A stretch of 32,069 nt of DNA from Anaeromyces robustus (Eukaryota; Neocallimastigomycota; Neocallimastigomycetes; Neocallimastigales; Neocallimastigaceae), in the NCBI GenBank assembly GCA_002104895.1, contig MCFG01000392.1, positions 30,001 through 62,069 on the forward strand, read 5' to 3'. The notes under the pieces are model-generated. The model did not search any database and was not told where the DNA came from. It was given only the letters and a program-made list of their open reading frames with translations. Positions 11,516 through 23,615 of the stretch are shown piece after piece. Position 1 is the stretch's first letter; every line of letters starts with the position of its first letter. The translations under genes and the position numbers were made by a program.

Positions 11516-14300
11516 GTTGTTGTTGTTGTTGTTATTATTATTATTATTATTATTACTATTACTATTGTCGTTAACATTAACATTATTGTTATGGTTGTTT
11601 TTTCCTTGACAATATCTAATAATGGATATTTGACCCTTATCAAGGGCACTCTTCATAACTATATTATTAATAGTATCATTATATCCATTGTATTTTTCAT
11701 ATAATAACTTTATAATATTTAAATGACCATTATTAGCAGCTCTTATAAATGCCTTATTATCTTGTGAAAAAATGTTTATTTTTGAATATTTTGTAGTATC
11801 TAAATTTAATAAATAGTTTACAACATCATAATGGCCGTTTTCAGCAGCAACAATAAATGCTTTATTGTTTTGATCTGTTGGGTTAACATGTTCTAATGTT
11901 AATAAATATTTTAATACATCTAAATGATTATTTTGACATGCATAAATAATAGCATAATTATTTTTCGCTGCTGGATCTACCGATTTATCAGTCGATAATA
12001 ATTTTACAATTTCCAAATGACCATATTTACTTGCTAATATAAATGCCATATTATCTTGATCATTGACTTTAACGGAATCTTGTTTTATTAAAAATTTTAC
12101 TAAATCATAATAACCATATTGACATGCCCATATTAAAGCCATATTATCATAATCATTAACTTTTACATTTTTACGTTTCATTAATAAGTTAATAATATCT
12201 AAATGGTTTCCCTTAGCCGCATTATATAAAGCTTTACTATCACAAGCAGATGGATCAACATCACTAAAAGATAGCAAATATTTTACTATATGATAATGGC
12301 CATATTCTGATGAAATAATTATAGGTTTATTTTCTTGTACCGAAGGAATTAAATCCTTTTCTTCAATTAAATACTTTACATATCTCAATTGTCCATATTT
12401 ACATGCCTGAATAAGAATTTCGCTATCCATATAGTTTGGATCTACTTTTCCTGAATCTAATAATAAACTAACAATATTGAAATAACCACTCTTTGAAGAA
12501 TTAATCATAGCATCATTATATCCATTTTCAGGATTTAATGAAAAAATATATTTAAATGTATCAATACAACCATTTTTTGCTGCTTTTATCATTGCGTTAT
12601 CCAATTGAAAAAATGAAATTTGATTCTTTGCTAGATTTACTATCCATTTTAATATGTTTGTATGATTATTTACAGCGGCAGCCATAAATAAAGGATCATA
12701 TAAATCATTATCATTTATATTTGATAATTTATAAATATATTCTAATACATCTATATGACCACTAGAAGCGGCCCAAATCATTTCTTTTTTATAATCTTTT
12801 GTATTATCAAAACCTTCATATTGTAACATTGATTTATAGATATCTAAACCATTTGATGCTGCAGAACATAATATTGTATTAAAATCAATATTTTCACGAT
12901 TATGTCGATAAGTTAATAAAAATTTTACAATTGAAAAATGTTTATTCATTGCTGCTGTTATACATGCTTGATTATATTGTTGTTGATTTGGATTAATACG
13001 AAGTTTTTCTATAATATATTTAACAATTTCTAAATGACCATTAGCCGCTGCATATAAAAAGGCATCATTATCTTGTGCTGTTATATCAACATTTTCAATA
13101 TTTAAAAGATACTTTAATACTTCTAAATGACCATTATAAGCTGTTTCAATAATAGGTTGATTATTTTGAGCATTTGCTTTCACTTCCTTAAATGTTAATA
13201 AATACTTAACTAAATCTAAATTTCCACTTGCTGCAGCTGCTACAATGGCTTGATTATTTTGGGCATCAGGTATTACATTTGGATAACCTAATAAAAAGGT
13301 TACTATATCTAAATGACCATAATAGGATGCCCATAATAAAGGTAAATTATCTTGAATATTTGGTAAAATATTATATTCTTCGGGTAATTGTAATAAATAT
13401 TTAACTATATCTAAATGACCATTAATTACTGCTGTCATAAATGCTTTATTCTGTTGAACATTTAAATCAATAAACGATCTTATAAATAATTTTATAAATA
13501 AATAATGAATATATATAGGAAAGAAAACAATTTAAAAAAGTAATATTTATATATATATAAGTAAAATAAATTAGTATATCATCTATAAATTAAAAGAAAT
13601 TAATAATATGTTAATTGTGAAATTCTTACTTATTATATTTATGTTTTAAATATTCATTAATTTTTATGAAATATTTAACAATATCTAAATGGCCATATTT
13701 ACATGATTCAATAATAACATTATTATAATTTTCCATGAATAAATCGCATTCTATACTCTTTTCTAAAATATCTTTAATGATATCAAGATATCCATAACGA
13801 GCTAAATGACATATTATAATGTTATCATAAATTTTTGGATTAATCCATTTATTCTTTATTAAAACTGGTATACAATCTGGTGATAAATTTATTAAATCTA
13901 AAGTAAAATCTAAAGAATGATTAAAATCATAATGAGTATAATAATGATATTTACATTTATTGGAATGATTTATAATATACTGTGAAAAACTTATTAATGC
14001 ATTTTTATATAAACAAAATGTTTCATTCTTATTTGACAATGTTATTGATAATACTTCATTATCTTTATTTTTTGAAAAAGGGGAGGTAATAGGTATATAT
14101 ATAGGAATAACTAAATAATGTTTTTTATTTAATATATAATAGTCAATAAAATTTTGTATATGATTTTCATGATATATAATATTTTGATTTAATAGTTTAT
14201 TGCATTTTTTTAAATTAGCTATATCCGAATTGGAAATATGTAAGCATATTCTATCAATTATATGGATAATTGAAAAAACCTTTTGAAATGAACTTGCCAT
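11255..14300 (-). CDS. Ankyrin-repeat protein with poly-Asn tract
   Basis: This 964-residue protein-protein interaction scaffold has an unknown partner. Exon 1 is 14300-13630 and exon 2 is 13478-11255; the splice keeps the frame and restores an ankyrin unit at the junction. The ATG at 14300 (MASSFQKVF) is preferred because no ATG precedes it in frame. Residues 1-150 have an F-box-like look (IIHIIDRICLHISNSDI followed by a conserved LKKCNKLLNQ) but are not a confident F-box. About 22 ankyrin units follow, two in exon 1 and about 20 in exon 2, with the core NGHLDIVKYLL and an unusually regular spacing near 31 residues. After the repeats comes a poly-Asn tract (about 11429-11565) and a short Cys-containing tail. 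No signal peptide or membrane segment is seen, so it is probably cytosolic or nuclear. Confidence 0.88.
11429..11565. repeat. Coding ATT/GTT microsatellite (poly-Asn)
   Basis: On the minus strand this encodes a run of some 40-50 Asn residues near the end of the ankyrin protein. AAT codons dominate, and a block of AAC codons lies in the middle. It looks like replication-slippage expansion that selection tolerates in frame. Confidence 0.9.
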
Positions 14301-15094
14301 AATCAATAATAAAAAAAAATTTTTGAATCTTGGTTTAAATAACTATATTTTATAATAAATATAATTTATTATCTTTTTTCTTTTCTTTTTTTAATTTAAC
14401 AAGTTATATTATATAATAATACATAATACCTAATTATTAACTTTATATTCAAATATTATATTTATATAAATTAAAATTGAAAAATTACTTTATCAAAAGT
14501 TTATTGTATAGTTCTTCAAAAAAAAAATTCATATAATATTTAACTTTAATCATATAATAATTTCTTAATGCATTATAAGATAGAAAAAGTGAGATTAAAT
14601 AATTAACTAAAAAAAATTTTGTATAATTTTTATAATTTTATTTTATTAAAATAAAGTTTATTAAACAAAAGTATAATAATTTATCCATTATTTTCATCAT
14701 AATTAATTTAAAGTTCTAACAAATTTATGTTTTTATTAAATAATATACATATATCTTTTTTTTATTTTTTATTATTAATATATATGCAATAACATTAATT
14801 TATATTTATTAATCAATAATATTAACTGTATATTAATATATAATTATGATTATCAATTATGTCTCAATAATAAACAAAAAATGAAAAAAAAAAAAAAAAT
14901 TCATAAAGAATTTTATTAAATAAAAATAAAAATATTATATAATATTACATAAGGAAGAATATATTATATAAAATAAACTTCTTAATAAAAAAAAGATAAA
15001 ATAAAGTAAGATTAATATATCAAAATCAAAATCAAGTTAAAAAAGATTAAAATAAATGGAAAGAAAGAAAACAATAAAAAATATAAAATAAAAA
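14301..15094. promoter_or_regulatory. Divergent intergenic region between ankyrin and GH26 genes
   Basis: This 794-bp gap separates two divergent genes, so it should contain both promoters. The sequence is nearly pure A/T with scattered A runs, including about 16 A near 14883-14899, and a purine-rich stretch just before the GH26 ATG. No specific element could be supported, and no gene was seen. Confidence 0.4.
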
Positions 15095-16618
15095 ATGATT
15101 TCAATAATTTTTTTCTTTATCATATCATTAGTAAATTTTATTTTTTCAGAAAAAATAATATATGAAGCAGAAAATGGAATATTAAATAATCTTAATCTTT
15201 ATAACTCTATTAAGGGATATTCAGGTAGAGGTTATGTTGGTTTATTTAAAAATGAAAATGATTCATTACGCATAAATATTAATATTGAAGAGAAAGGATA
15301 TTATAATATTTATATTTCCTATCTAGCAAATATGGGGACAAAATATAATTACGTAGTAATTAATGTAGAAGATTCCTCATCCATTGAATTTCCAGAAAAT
15401 TCAACATTTGAAGAAATATTAATTGGAAATTATTTATTAAAAGAAGGTGATAATAATATTAAAGTTATAACATTTTGGGGTTGGATGTATATCGATTACA
15501 TAGCAATAGAAAAAATATCAGATAATACAATAAAAATTGATTTTTCCACATTAGATGAACATCTAGTAAATAAAAATGCTACACCATCAGCAAAAAAATT
15601 ATATCAATTTTTATTAGATAATTATGGTAAAAAAATTATATCAGGTCAAGCTAGTAAAGCAGGTAGATTTGGAGATGAAAATGAAGGAGATGAAATAGAT
15701 TATATTCGAAAAACAACAGGAAAAACACCAGCTTTATGGAATACCGATTTTATATTTGAATCTAAAGATGTTAGGGATGCTTTTACTAATTCAAATTATT
15801 TAGAAGATGGGAAAAAATGGTGGGAAAAATATAATGGTAAAGGTATAATGGCAATACAATGGCATTGGAATATGAAAGGTAATGAGAAAGACACTACCTA
15901 TAGTTTTTATTCTAAAGAAACAACATTTAATATCGAAAATGGAATTATAGAAAATACATGGGAATATAATAAAATTATAGCAGATATTGACCATATAGCA
16001 AGTCTCTTAAAAGAATTACAAGATATTAATATGCCAATTATATGGAGACCACTTCATGAAAATGATGGTGATTGGTTTTGGTGGGGTGGTAAAGAACATT
16101 CTAAAGCATGTGCAGAGTTATGGATATTATTGTATAAGAAGTTAGTTTATGAACATAAAATAAATAATTTAATATGGTTATGGAATGGAAAACTTGATGA
16201 AAATACACCTATTGACTATATTGATTTGATTGGAATAGATATTTATTCAAAAACTCATGGAACTCAACGTAATAAATATTTAGAATATTTGAATTATTTT
16301 AATAGAACAAAAATGGTAGTATTATCAGAAAATGATAGTATTCCAAATATAGATTCATGTGTTGAAGAAAACGTTTGGTGGGGATTTTTCATGACATGGA
16401 ATATGGAATACATACTCACTGAAGAGTATAATGATAAACAATTTCTTAACTCAGTATTTAATAGTCCTTATGTGATAACAATGGATGATTTGCCATCATT
16501 CAATATTTCGGAAGATGAAAGTAGTAATAGTAATAATAATAATAACAATAATAATAGTAATAATAATAATAACAATAATGACAATAATAATAGTAATAAT
16601 AATAATAACAATAATGAC

Positions 16619-16659
<41 letters not shown>

Positions 16660-16885
16660 CAATAATAATAATGACAATAATAATAATGACAAGAATGATG
16701 ATGATGATGATTATCAAAATCAAACTAGTATAAATGATCCAAATTTAAATAATAATGAAGATAATAAACAGAATGAAACAGAAATAAGTCGGCCAAATAA
16801 TGATGAAAATAATATTGGGTTTTCAATTAACAGTAATATATGTATATCATTTATTACTACAATAATAGCTTTTTTCATATTATAA
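15095..16885 (+). CDS. Secreted CBM35-GH26 glycoside hydrolase, probable beta-mannanase, with C-terminal surface-anchor-like tail
   Basis: The enzyme hydrolyses beta-1,4-mannan type hemicellulose outside the cell (inferred from family). It is a single 596-residue exon. Residues 1-18 are a signal peptide, with likely cleavage after FIFS. Residues about 20-142 form a CBM35-type module (starts YEAENG; ends FWGWMYIDYIAIE). Residues about 150-480 are the GH26 domain: IISGQ, AIQWHWNM, IWRPLHEN with acid/base Glu322, WFWWGG, WLWNG, IGIDIYS, and VVLSEND with nucleophile Glu412. Both catalytic residues are present. An Asn/Asp/Ser linker (about 478-535) precedes a polar tail and a final hydrophobic segment (ICISFITTIIAFFIL) with no charged residue after it, resembling a GPI-attachment signal. 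No fungal dockerin is present. Exact substrate (mannan, or another GH26 substrate) is not settled by sequence. Confidence 0.92.
16521..16710. repeat. Coding AAT/GAC microsatellite (Asn/Asp linker)
   Basis: A tract of AAT and AAC codons with regular GAC and AGT interruptions encodes the linker after the GH26 domain. A 36-bp block is duplicated in tandem within 16535-16620. Other-frame open frames across it are repeat artefacts. Confidence 0.9.
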
Positions 16886-17021
16886 TTCTATGATATTTAA
16901 TTGCAAATAATATATAAAATTATAATATAACGAAAAAATAAATTTAAATATTTATAAATATATAATCTATTTAACATTTCTAGTTTTATATGAATAAATA
17001 TATATTATATGTTCTTGTTTC

Positions 17022-17052
<31 letters not shown>

Positions 17053-17053
17053 G

Positions 17054-17087
<34 letters not shown>

Positions 17088-17393
17088 TCATTATAAAAAA
17101 ATGTAATTTTCTTATATTAAACTTTAATATATATAATCTAATCTAATTATATTTAACTTTGATTAACAATAAAAAAATATATAAAACTATATATAATTTT
17201 CATATTAAAAAAATTGACATCTTTTTTTTAAAAAGCTAATTATCATAAAATTAACTTTATAAACTATAATAAAATAAAAAAAAAATTTTTATAAAAAATA
17301 AATAAAATTAAAAAAAAGTTTTTGTTTTTATTTTTAATATCTAAATAACTTATAACAATTAATATATAAATTATTAATATAAAATCAATAATA
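16886..17393. other. Intergenic AT-rich region between GH26 and insulysin genes
   Basis: It holds the 3' end of the GH26 transcript and the promoter of the insulysin gene. A TTA/ATT microsatellite with one GATT interruption lies near 17022-17085. Poly-A and poly-T blocks follow. No gene or defined promoter element was recognised. Confidence 0.6.
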
Positions 17394-20300
17394 ATGAATA
17401 AAAAGGAATTTAGAAGTTATTTTAATGGTCTTGAAATAGAAAAACCTTTTAATTGTAAAAAAAAGTATAAAATTGTAACATTAGAAAATGAATTGGAAGT
17501 TTTGTTAATATCAGACAATGTAAAATGAAAAAAAAAAATTTTTTTTTTATTTTTGATATATATAATAAATAAAATTTTTCTATATGAATATTCTTTTATT
17601 AATTGCTTAATAAAATTATAATATACATATGGAAAAATATATTATGTATGCATTATTTTTGGAATATTTAATATAATAAAAAATTATAAGTATATTAACT
17701 ATTAATTAATAAAAAATATGAAAAAAAAAAATATATGTAACATATATAACATACAACTTTATAGGAAGCTGTACAATCATCTGCTGCTCTAAATATAAAT
17801 ATTGGATCAGCCTATGATCCAGAAAATATTCCTGGATTAGCTCATTTTTGTGAGCATCTTCTTTTTATGGGAACAGAAAAGGTTTTATAAAAATACTATA
17901 TATATTATTTTTTCCATACAATGTACTAAAAACTTATCTAATTATTTAATATATATATGTTTATACATTAATGTTAAAAAAAATAAAAAAAAATTAAATA
18001 GTATCCAGAAGAAAGTGAATACAATCAAGTAATTTTTAACATAACATCTACTAGTTTTTCATTATCTTTATTTTTATTATTTTATTATTTTAATATATTA
18101 TTTATGTTAAAAATGTCTAATAATAATTATTTTTAATAATTTGTATCATTTGTATTATCAATATAAAAAAGTTTTTATCACAAAATGGAGGATATTCAAA
18201 TGCATATACTACTTTTAAAGAGACCAACTTTTTTTTTGAAGTTAATAATAATTCATTAGAAGCTTGTTTAGATAGATTTAGTCAATTTTTTATATCACCT
18301 CTCTTTGATGCAAGTTGTACAGAAAGAGAAATGCTATCTGTTAATTCTGGTATATATAAATATGAATAAATATATATATATATATATATATATATCGATT
18401 TCTAGGTTTATATTAATTAATTATTATATTATTAATATATATATAATTACAAAATAGAACATATGAATAATATTCAAACAGATACATGGAGAATATCACA
18501 AATAGAAAGAAACTGTTCAAATCCAAAACATCCATATCATAAATTTTATACAGGTATAATAAAAATAGACTATTTAAAATAACATTGTTAGACTTTTGTC
18601 GTAAAATGAGATTTTTTGTTAATGTGATTATTAAATATTAATATAAATAAAACTCAGGAAATTTTGAAACACTAAATATACCAGATATAAGAAATCATGT
18701 TATAGAGTTTTACAATAATTATTACTCATCAAATTTAATGAAATTGGTTATATTAGGAAATGGTTAGTATGGTATATATTAATTAAAATATTGATTTTAC
18801 TTTAACAATAATAAATATAAAAAAACTAATATTATTTAAATTTTTTATTAATATGATAAAAAAAAAAAGAATCAATTGAAACGTTAAATAAATGGGCAAA
18901 AAAATATTTCTCAAATATAAAAAATAAAAATATAAAAATGGATCATTTCGAAGATCCACCTTTAACAAAAGAATATTTGATGGTGAATTAAAATAATTAG
19001 ATAGGAATAAATATAAATATTTATGATATTATAAAAATATATATCATATTAATGTTAAAAAAACTTTTTTTATATGATTAATATACATATATTCAAATTT
19101 AATAGAAAGAAATATGTATTAAACCAATTATGGATATGTCTTTATTAGTTCTTATTTTTCCTGTTCCTAATGCAAATAAATATTTTAAAGAAAAAGTAAT
19201 TAAAAATTAATTAAAATACATAAATTAAAAAAAAAAATTGTTTGCAATAAATATAATAAAAAATTTTTTCTATATAAAATTATTTTAATATAATTTTTAT
19301 TATTTCAGCCATATCATTATTTCACACATTTAATCGGACATGAAGGAAAAGGATCAATTATATCATTATTAAAATCAAAAAGTATTTTATTTATATAATA
19401 AATATTAATTTCAATGAATAAAATATATATATAATTTTTATACTTAATTATGATAAAATATATTAATAAAATAATATTATTATTATTAATGTATAATATA
19501 AGATCTAGCTTATTCTCTAGAAGCTGGAAATTCTAATATAATATCTGATTTCGATAATTTCAAAATTGAAATTTCATTAACTGAAAAAGGATTATGTAAA
19601 TATTAAAAAATATATTAATTTAATAATACTTTTCTATTATTAAATTATCTCTTTATTGTATTTTATTATACTCATTACTTTAATTAATTTAGCAAATTAT
19701 GAAGAGATTATAGAAATAGTATTTCAATATATTGAAATGTTAAAAAGAGAAGGAGTACAAGAATGGATATATAATGAAGTATGAAAATAAGAAAAAAATT
19801 AATTTAAAAAAAACATTATTAATATTTAAAAATATATAATAATTATTAATTATAAATTAAAAAGATATATTTAAAATCAAATTAACATATATTTATTTGC
19901 AATATGATAAAATAAAATAAAATATAATATAATAAATAAGATGGAAATTATGTCAAAATGTTCCTTTTTATATGAAGATAAAGAACATAATGATTGCTTA
20001 GTTGCATCATTATCATCAGTAATGCAAATGGATTATCCAAGACATCAAATTCTCTCAGGACCATATATTATAAGAAATTTCGATGCAGCCTTAATTGAAA
20101 ATTTATTAAGTTATTTTACATGTGAAAACTTTAGGTATATATAAATAACGAAAATGATATATATCATTGATAATATAAAACATTTAATTTTTAATTATAC
20201 AATTATACTGAATATTTCATTATATAATTATATATATATATATATAAGATATATTTTAATTAATCAAGATCTTGAATTAGAAAATGTTTTGATAGATAAA

Positions 20301-20470
20301 TGGTATGGAACAGAATATAGTATTAAAGATATTCCACCGGATATTATGAAAAATTTTAAAAATACCAAAATTAATAAAAATTTACATTTACCAGAAAAAA
20401 ATAAATTTATTCCTGAAAAAATTAATATTAAATATGAAAAACCAAATAGAAATGTTAGTTTTTATATATT

Positions 20471-20522
<52 letters not shown>

Positions 20523-23500
20523 TTAATTTATTTATTTATTTATTTATTTATTTATTTTAATTATTATATATATATATATATTGTTTCTTTTATTACATAA
20601 TTATTAAATTATTAATATTTAAATTGATTTTTTAATACAAAATATATATCTATACAGAGTACATTAATTCCTGAATTAATTAAAAATAATGAAATTATGC
20701 GAATATTTTATAAAAAAGATGATCAATTTAATAATCCTAAAACAAATATAACAATATCTTTTATTAGGTATATTAAATATACAATATGTATATATATTGA
20801 AAAAAATATATAAAAATATATTAATATAAAAATATAATTTTTATTCATCAATTATTTTTTTTTTGTAATTAGTCCTCAAATTGATATAACACCGATGAAT
20901 CATTTGATGACAGTGTAAATATTATATTCAATATTATTACTATTATTATCTACATAATTATAATCATATACAAATATATAAAAATTCAATATATATGCTA
21001 TATAATAAAATCTATAAAATAACATATATATATATTCATATTTATATTTACAAAAGTATATATGTTGGTCTTTTAGAAGAATCAATTAGTGAAACAGCAT
21101 ATTATGCAAGTTTAGCAGGAATTTATTACAATTTAACAAATGGGTTAACATTATCAATATGTGGATATAATAATCATATTTTATATTATTTAGAAAAATT
21201 TTTCACCACAATGACAACTTTAACATTTAGTGATAAAGAATTTTATAGTTTAAGAGACCAGGTAATAATTAATAAAATATAATTAATAATAATTAATATA
21301 TAATAAAATAGATTAAAAATAATAATAAAAAATATTAGAAAAATACATGTATAATGGATATTTATTAATTTACTAATTACTGATCCTAATTTATAATAAT
21401 ATTTTCAGCTTAAAGTAGCTTATCAAAATGCAAAATATTCTAATTCTACGCAACATGCACATTCATATCTATCTTATCTTTTATCTGATAATACTTATCT
21501 TACAGAAGATTTACTGAAAGAAATAGATGGTATTTTTCATTTGAAATATAACCTTTTTGATTTTATAATAATTCAATTTGTTAAAAGCAAATAATATCCT
21601 TATAATAATTTTTATCAAAATATATATTCATTAATTTTTATATAATAATTAATAGATATAAAACCATCACATATTATGAATTTTTATCCTCAAATATTTT
21701 CACATCTGTTCATTGAAGGATTTATTCATGGAAGCTTATCAAAATCGGTATATATTATAAATTTTATTATAATACTTATATTAATTAATATAATGTACTT
21801 ATTAATTTTTTTTTTCATTTTCATTTATTGCAAATATATATATTGTTTATATCAATAAACATAATAAAAAAGGAATCAAAAATAATTATAAGTACTATTG
21901 AAAAAATATTTAATCCAAAACCATTATCTTTATCAAAAAGATTACAGAATAGATGTATAAAACTTCCAGAAGGTATTAATAAAAAATGCTATTAAAATAA
22001 AATATTATCATAAACATCTATTTAATTTCGAATATAAAAAAAATAGTTATATTAAAATATTATAATAATATATGAAAATCTAGGAAAAAGTTATATATAT
22101 AAAAGACTCCATTGTGATTCAAATAATCCAAATTCTGCTGTTCAATATTATATTGAAGTAGGTTTTTCATTATATAATAATATTATTTTTAATAATAGTA
22201 ATAGTAAATAATTCTTATAAAACATATTTACAAATAATAAAAGATTTCTGAAAGAACAACTGTTGATAAAAGAGCAATGATATCATTGATAGTTAACCTT
22301 CTTGATGAACCTTGTTTTAATTATTTAAGAACTCAAGAACAATTAGGTAATAATTTAAATTTTTTATCAATATAAATTTTATATTATTTTTATATGATCA
22401 ATAATTAAAAATTATTAATATCAAAATTTATTATATTTTTTGTTTCCTCTTCATAATTATAAATAAAAATTTTTTCTTTAATGATAAAAAAAAAGGATAT
22501 ATTGTCACAAGTGGAAGATGGAATATGTCAGTAACTTCTGGTATATACATACTTGTTCAAAGTGAAAGAAATTGTTTTGAAATTGAAAGTTATATTGAAA
22601 AATTTTTATATGAATTCAGAGTAAGTTTTTTATTATAATAACTACTAATATTATTAATTATTGTTTAAGTTTTATTTATAAATTTTTATCTGTCTTCTAT
22701 ATATATTATATTTCTTTTTTAATTTTTTTTATATAATTAAAAATTGATCAATATTATTAACAAAATCATAATAATATATCTTTATTATATATGTATGTTT
22801 TTATTAATATATAAAGAATTTCATTGAAAATATGAGTGAAAAAGATTTCTATAATAATATTCAGTTAACAATGGAAATGTTCCAAGATAAACATAAAACT
22901 TTAGAAGAAGAACATTCATGGATTTGGAATTTAATATCTTCAGGTTTTTATGAATTTAATATAAGTAAGTGATATTAACTTTAATAACATCTTATTATTA
23001 TTTTTGTTATTATTCAATTATTATTATTTCTCCGAAATAAATAAATAGATTAATAATTTTTTTTATTATTTATCCTATATATATATGTATATATATTAAA
23101 AGGAGAAAAATATATTGAATATCTTAAAAAAATTGAAAAGAAAGATCTTTTAAAATTTTATGACTATTATATATTACCAAATTATAATAAAAAAAATAGT
23201 AATGGAGTTATAAATAAAAGGAAAAAACTTTCAATTCATATTTGTTCACAAAAACAATTATTAATGAATGAAAGTATGATTATTAATATTATTTCTCAAA
23301 TTGATCACTATATTAATAAAGGACAAAAATTGGAAAATAATAATAAGGAAGAAGATGAAGAAGAAGATAAAAGTTCATTTTGTGAAGAATTAGAATTAGA
23401 ATTTTTAAATCCAGATAAAAGTCCTGAAGATATTAATAATAATAATAACAATAATTTATTAAGCCCTGAAAAAAGTATATTAAGTGATGATACGGATCTT

Positions 23501-23583
23501 TCAAGTCCTGGAAAAAGTATACTAAGTGATGATATTAATTTTAATAGTCCTGAAAGTAGAAGTCCACATAATGAAGAAGATAT

Positions 23584-23615
<32 letters not shown>

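Noticed and set aside
16468-16733. Leu-, Ile- and Met/Ile-rich open frames on both strands over the GH26 linker
   Set aside because: They are other-frame readings of the AAT/GAC microsatellite inside the GH26 gene.
20154-20600. 148-residue open frame across the TTTA repeat
   Set aside because: Only 20249-20453 matches insulysin; the ends are intron read-through into AT and TTTA repeats.
20873-20912. Insulysin exon 15 ending at GTGTAA after MNHLMT
   Set aside because: Using the next GT (20915, GTAAAT) keeps the reading frame into [11 protein letters not shown]; the first GT breaks it.
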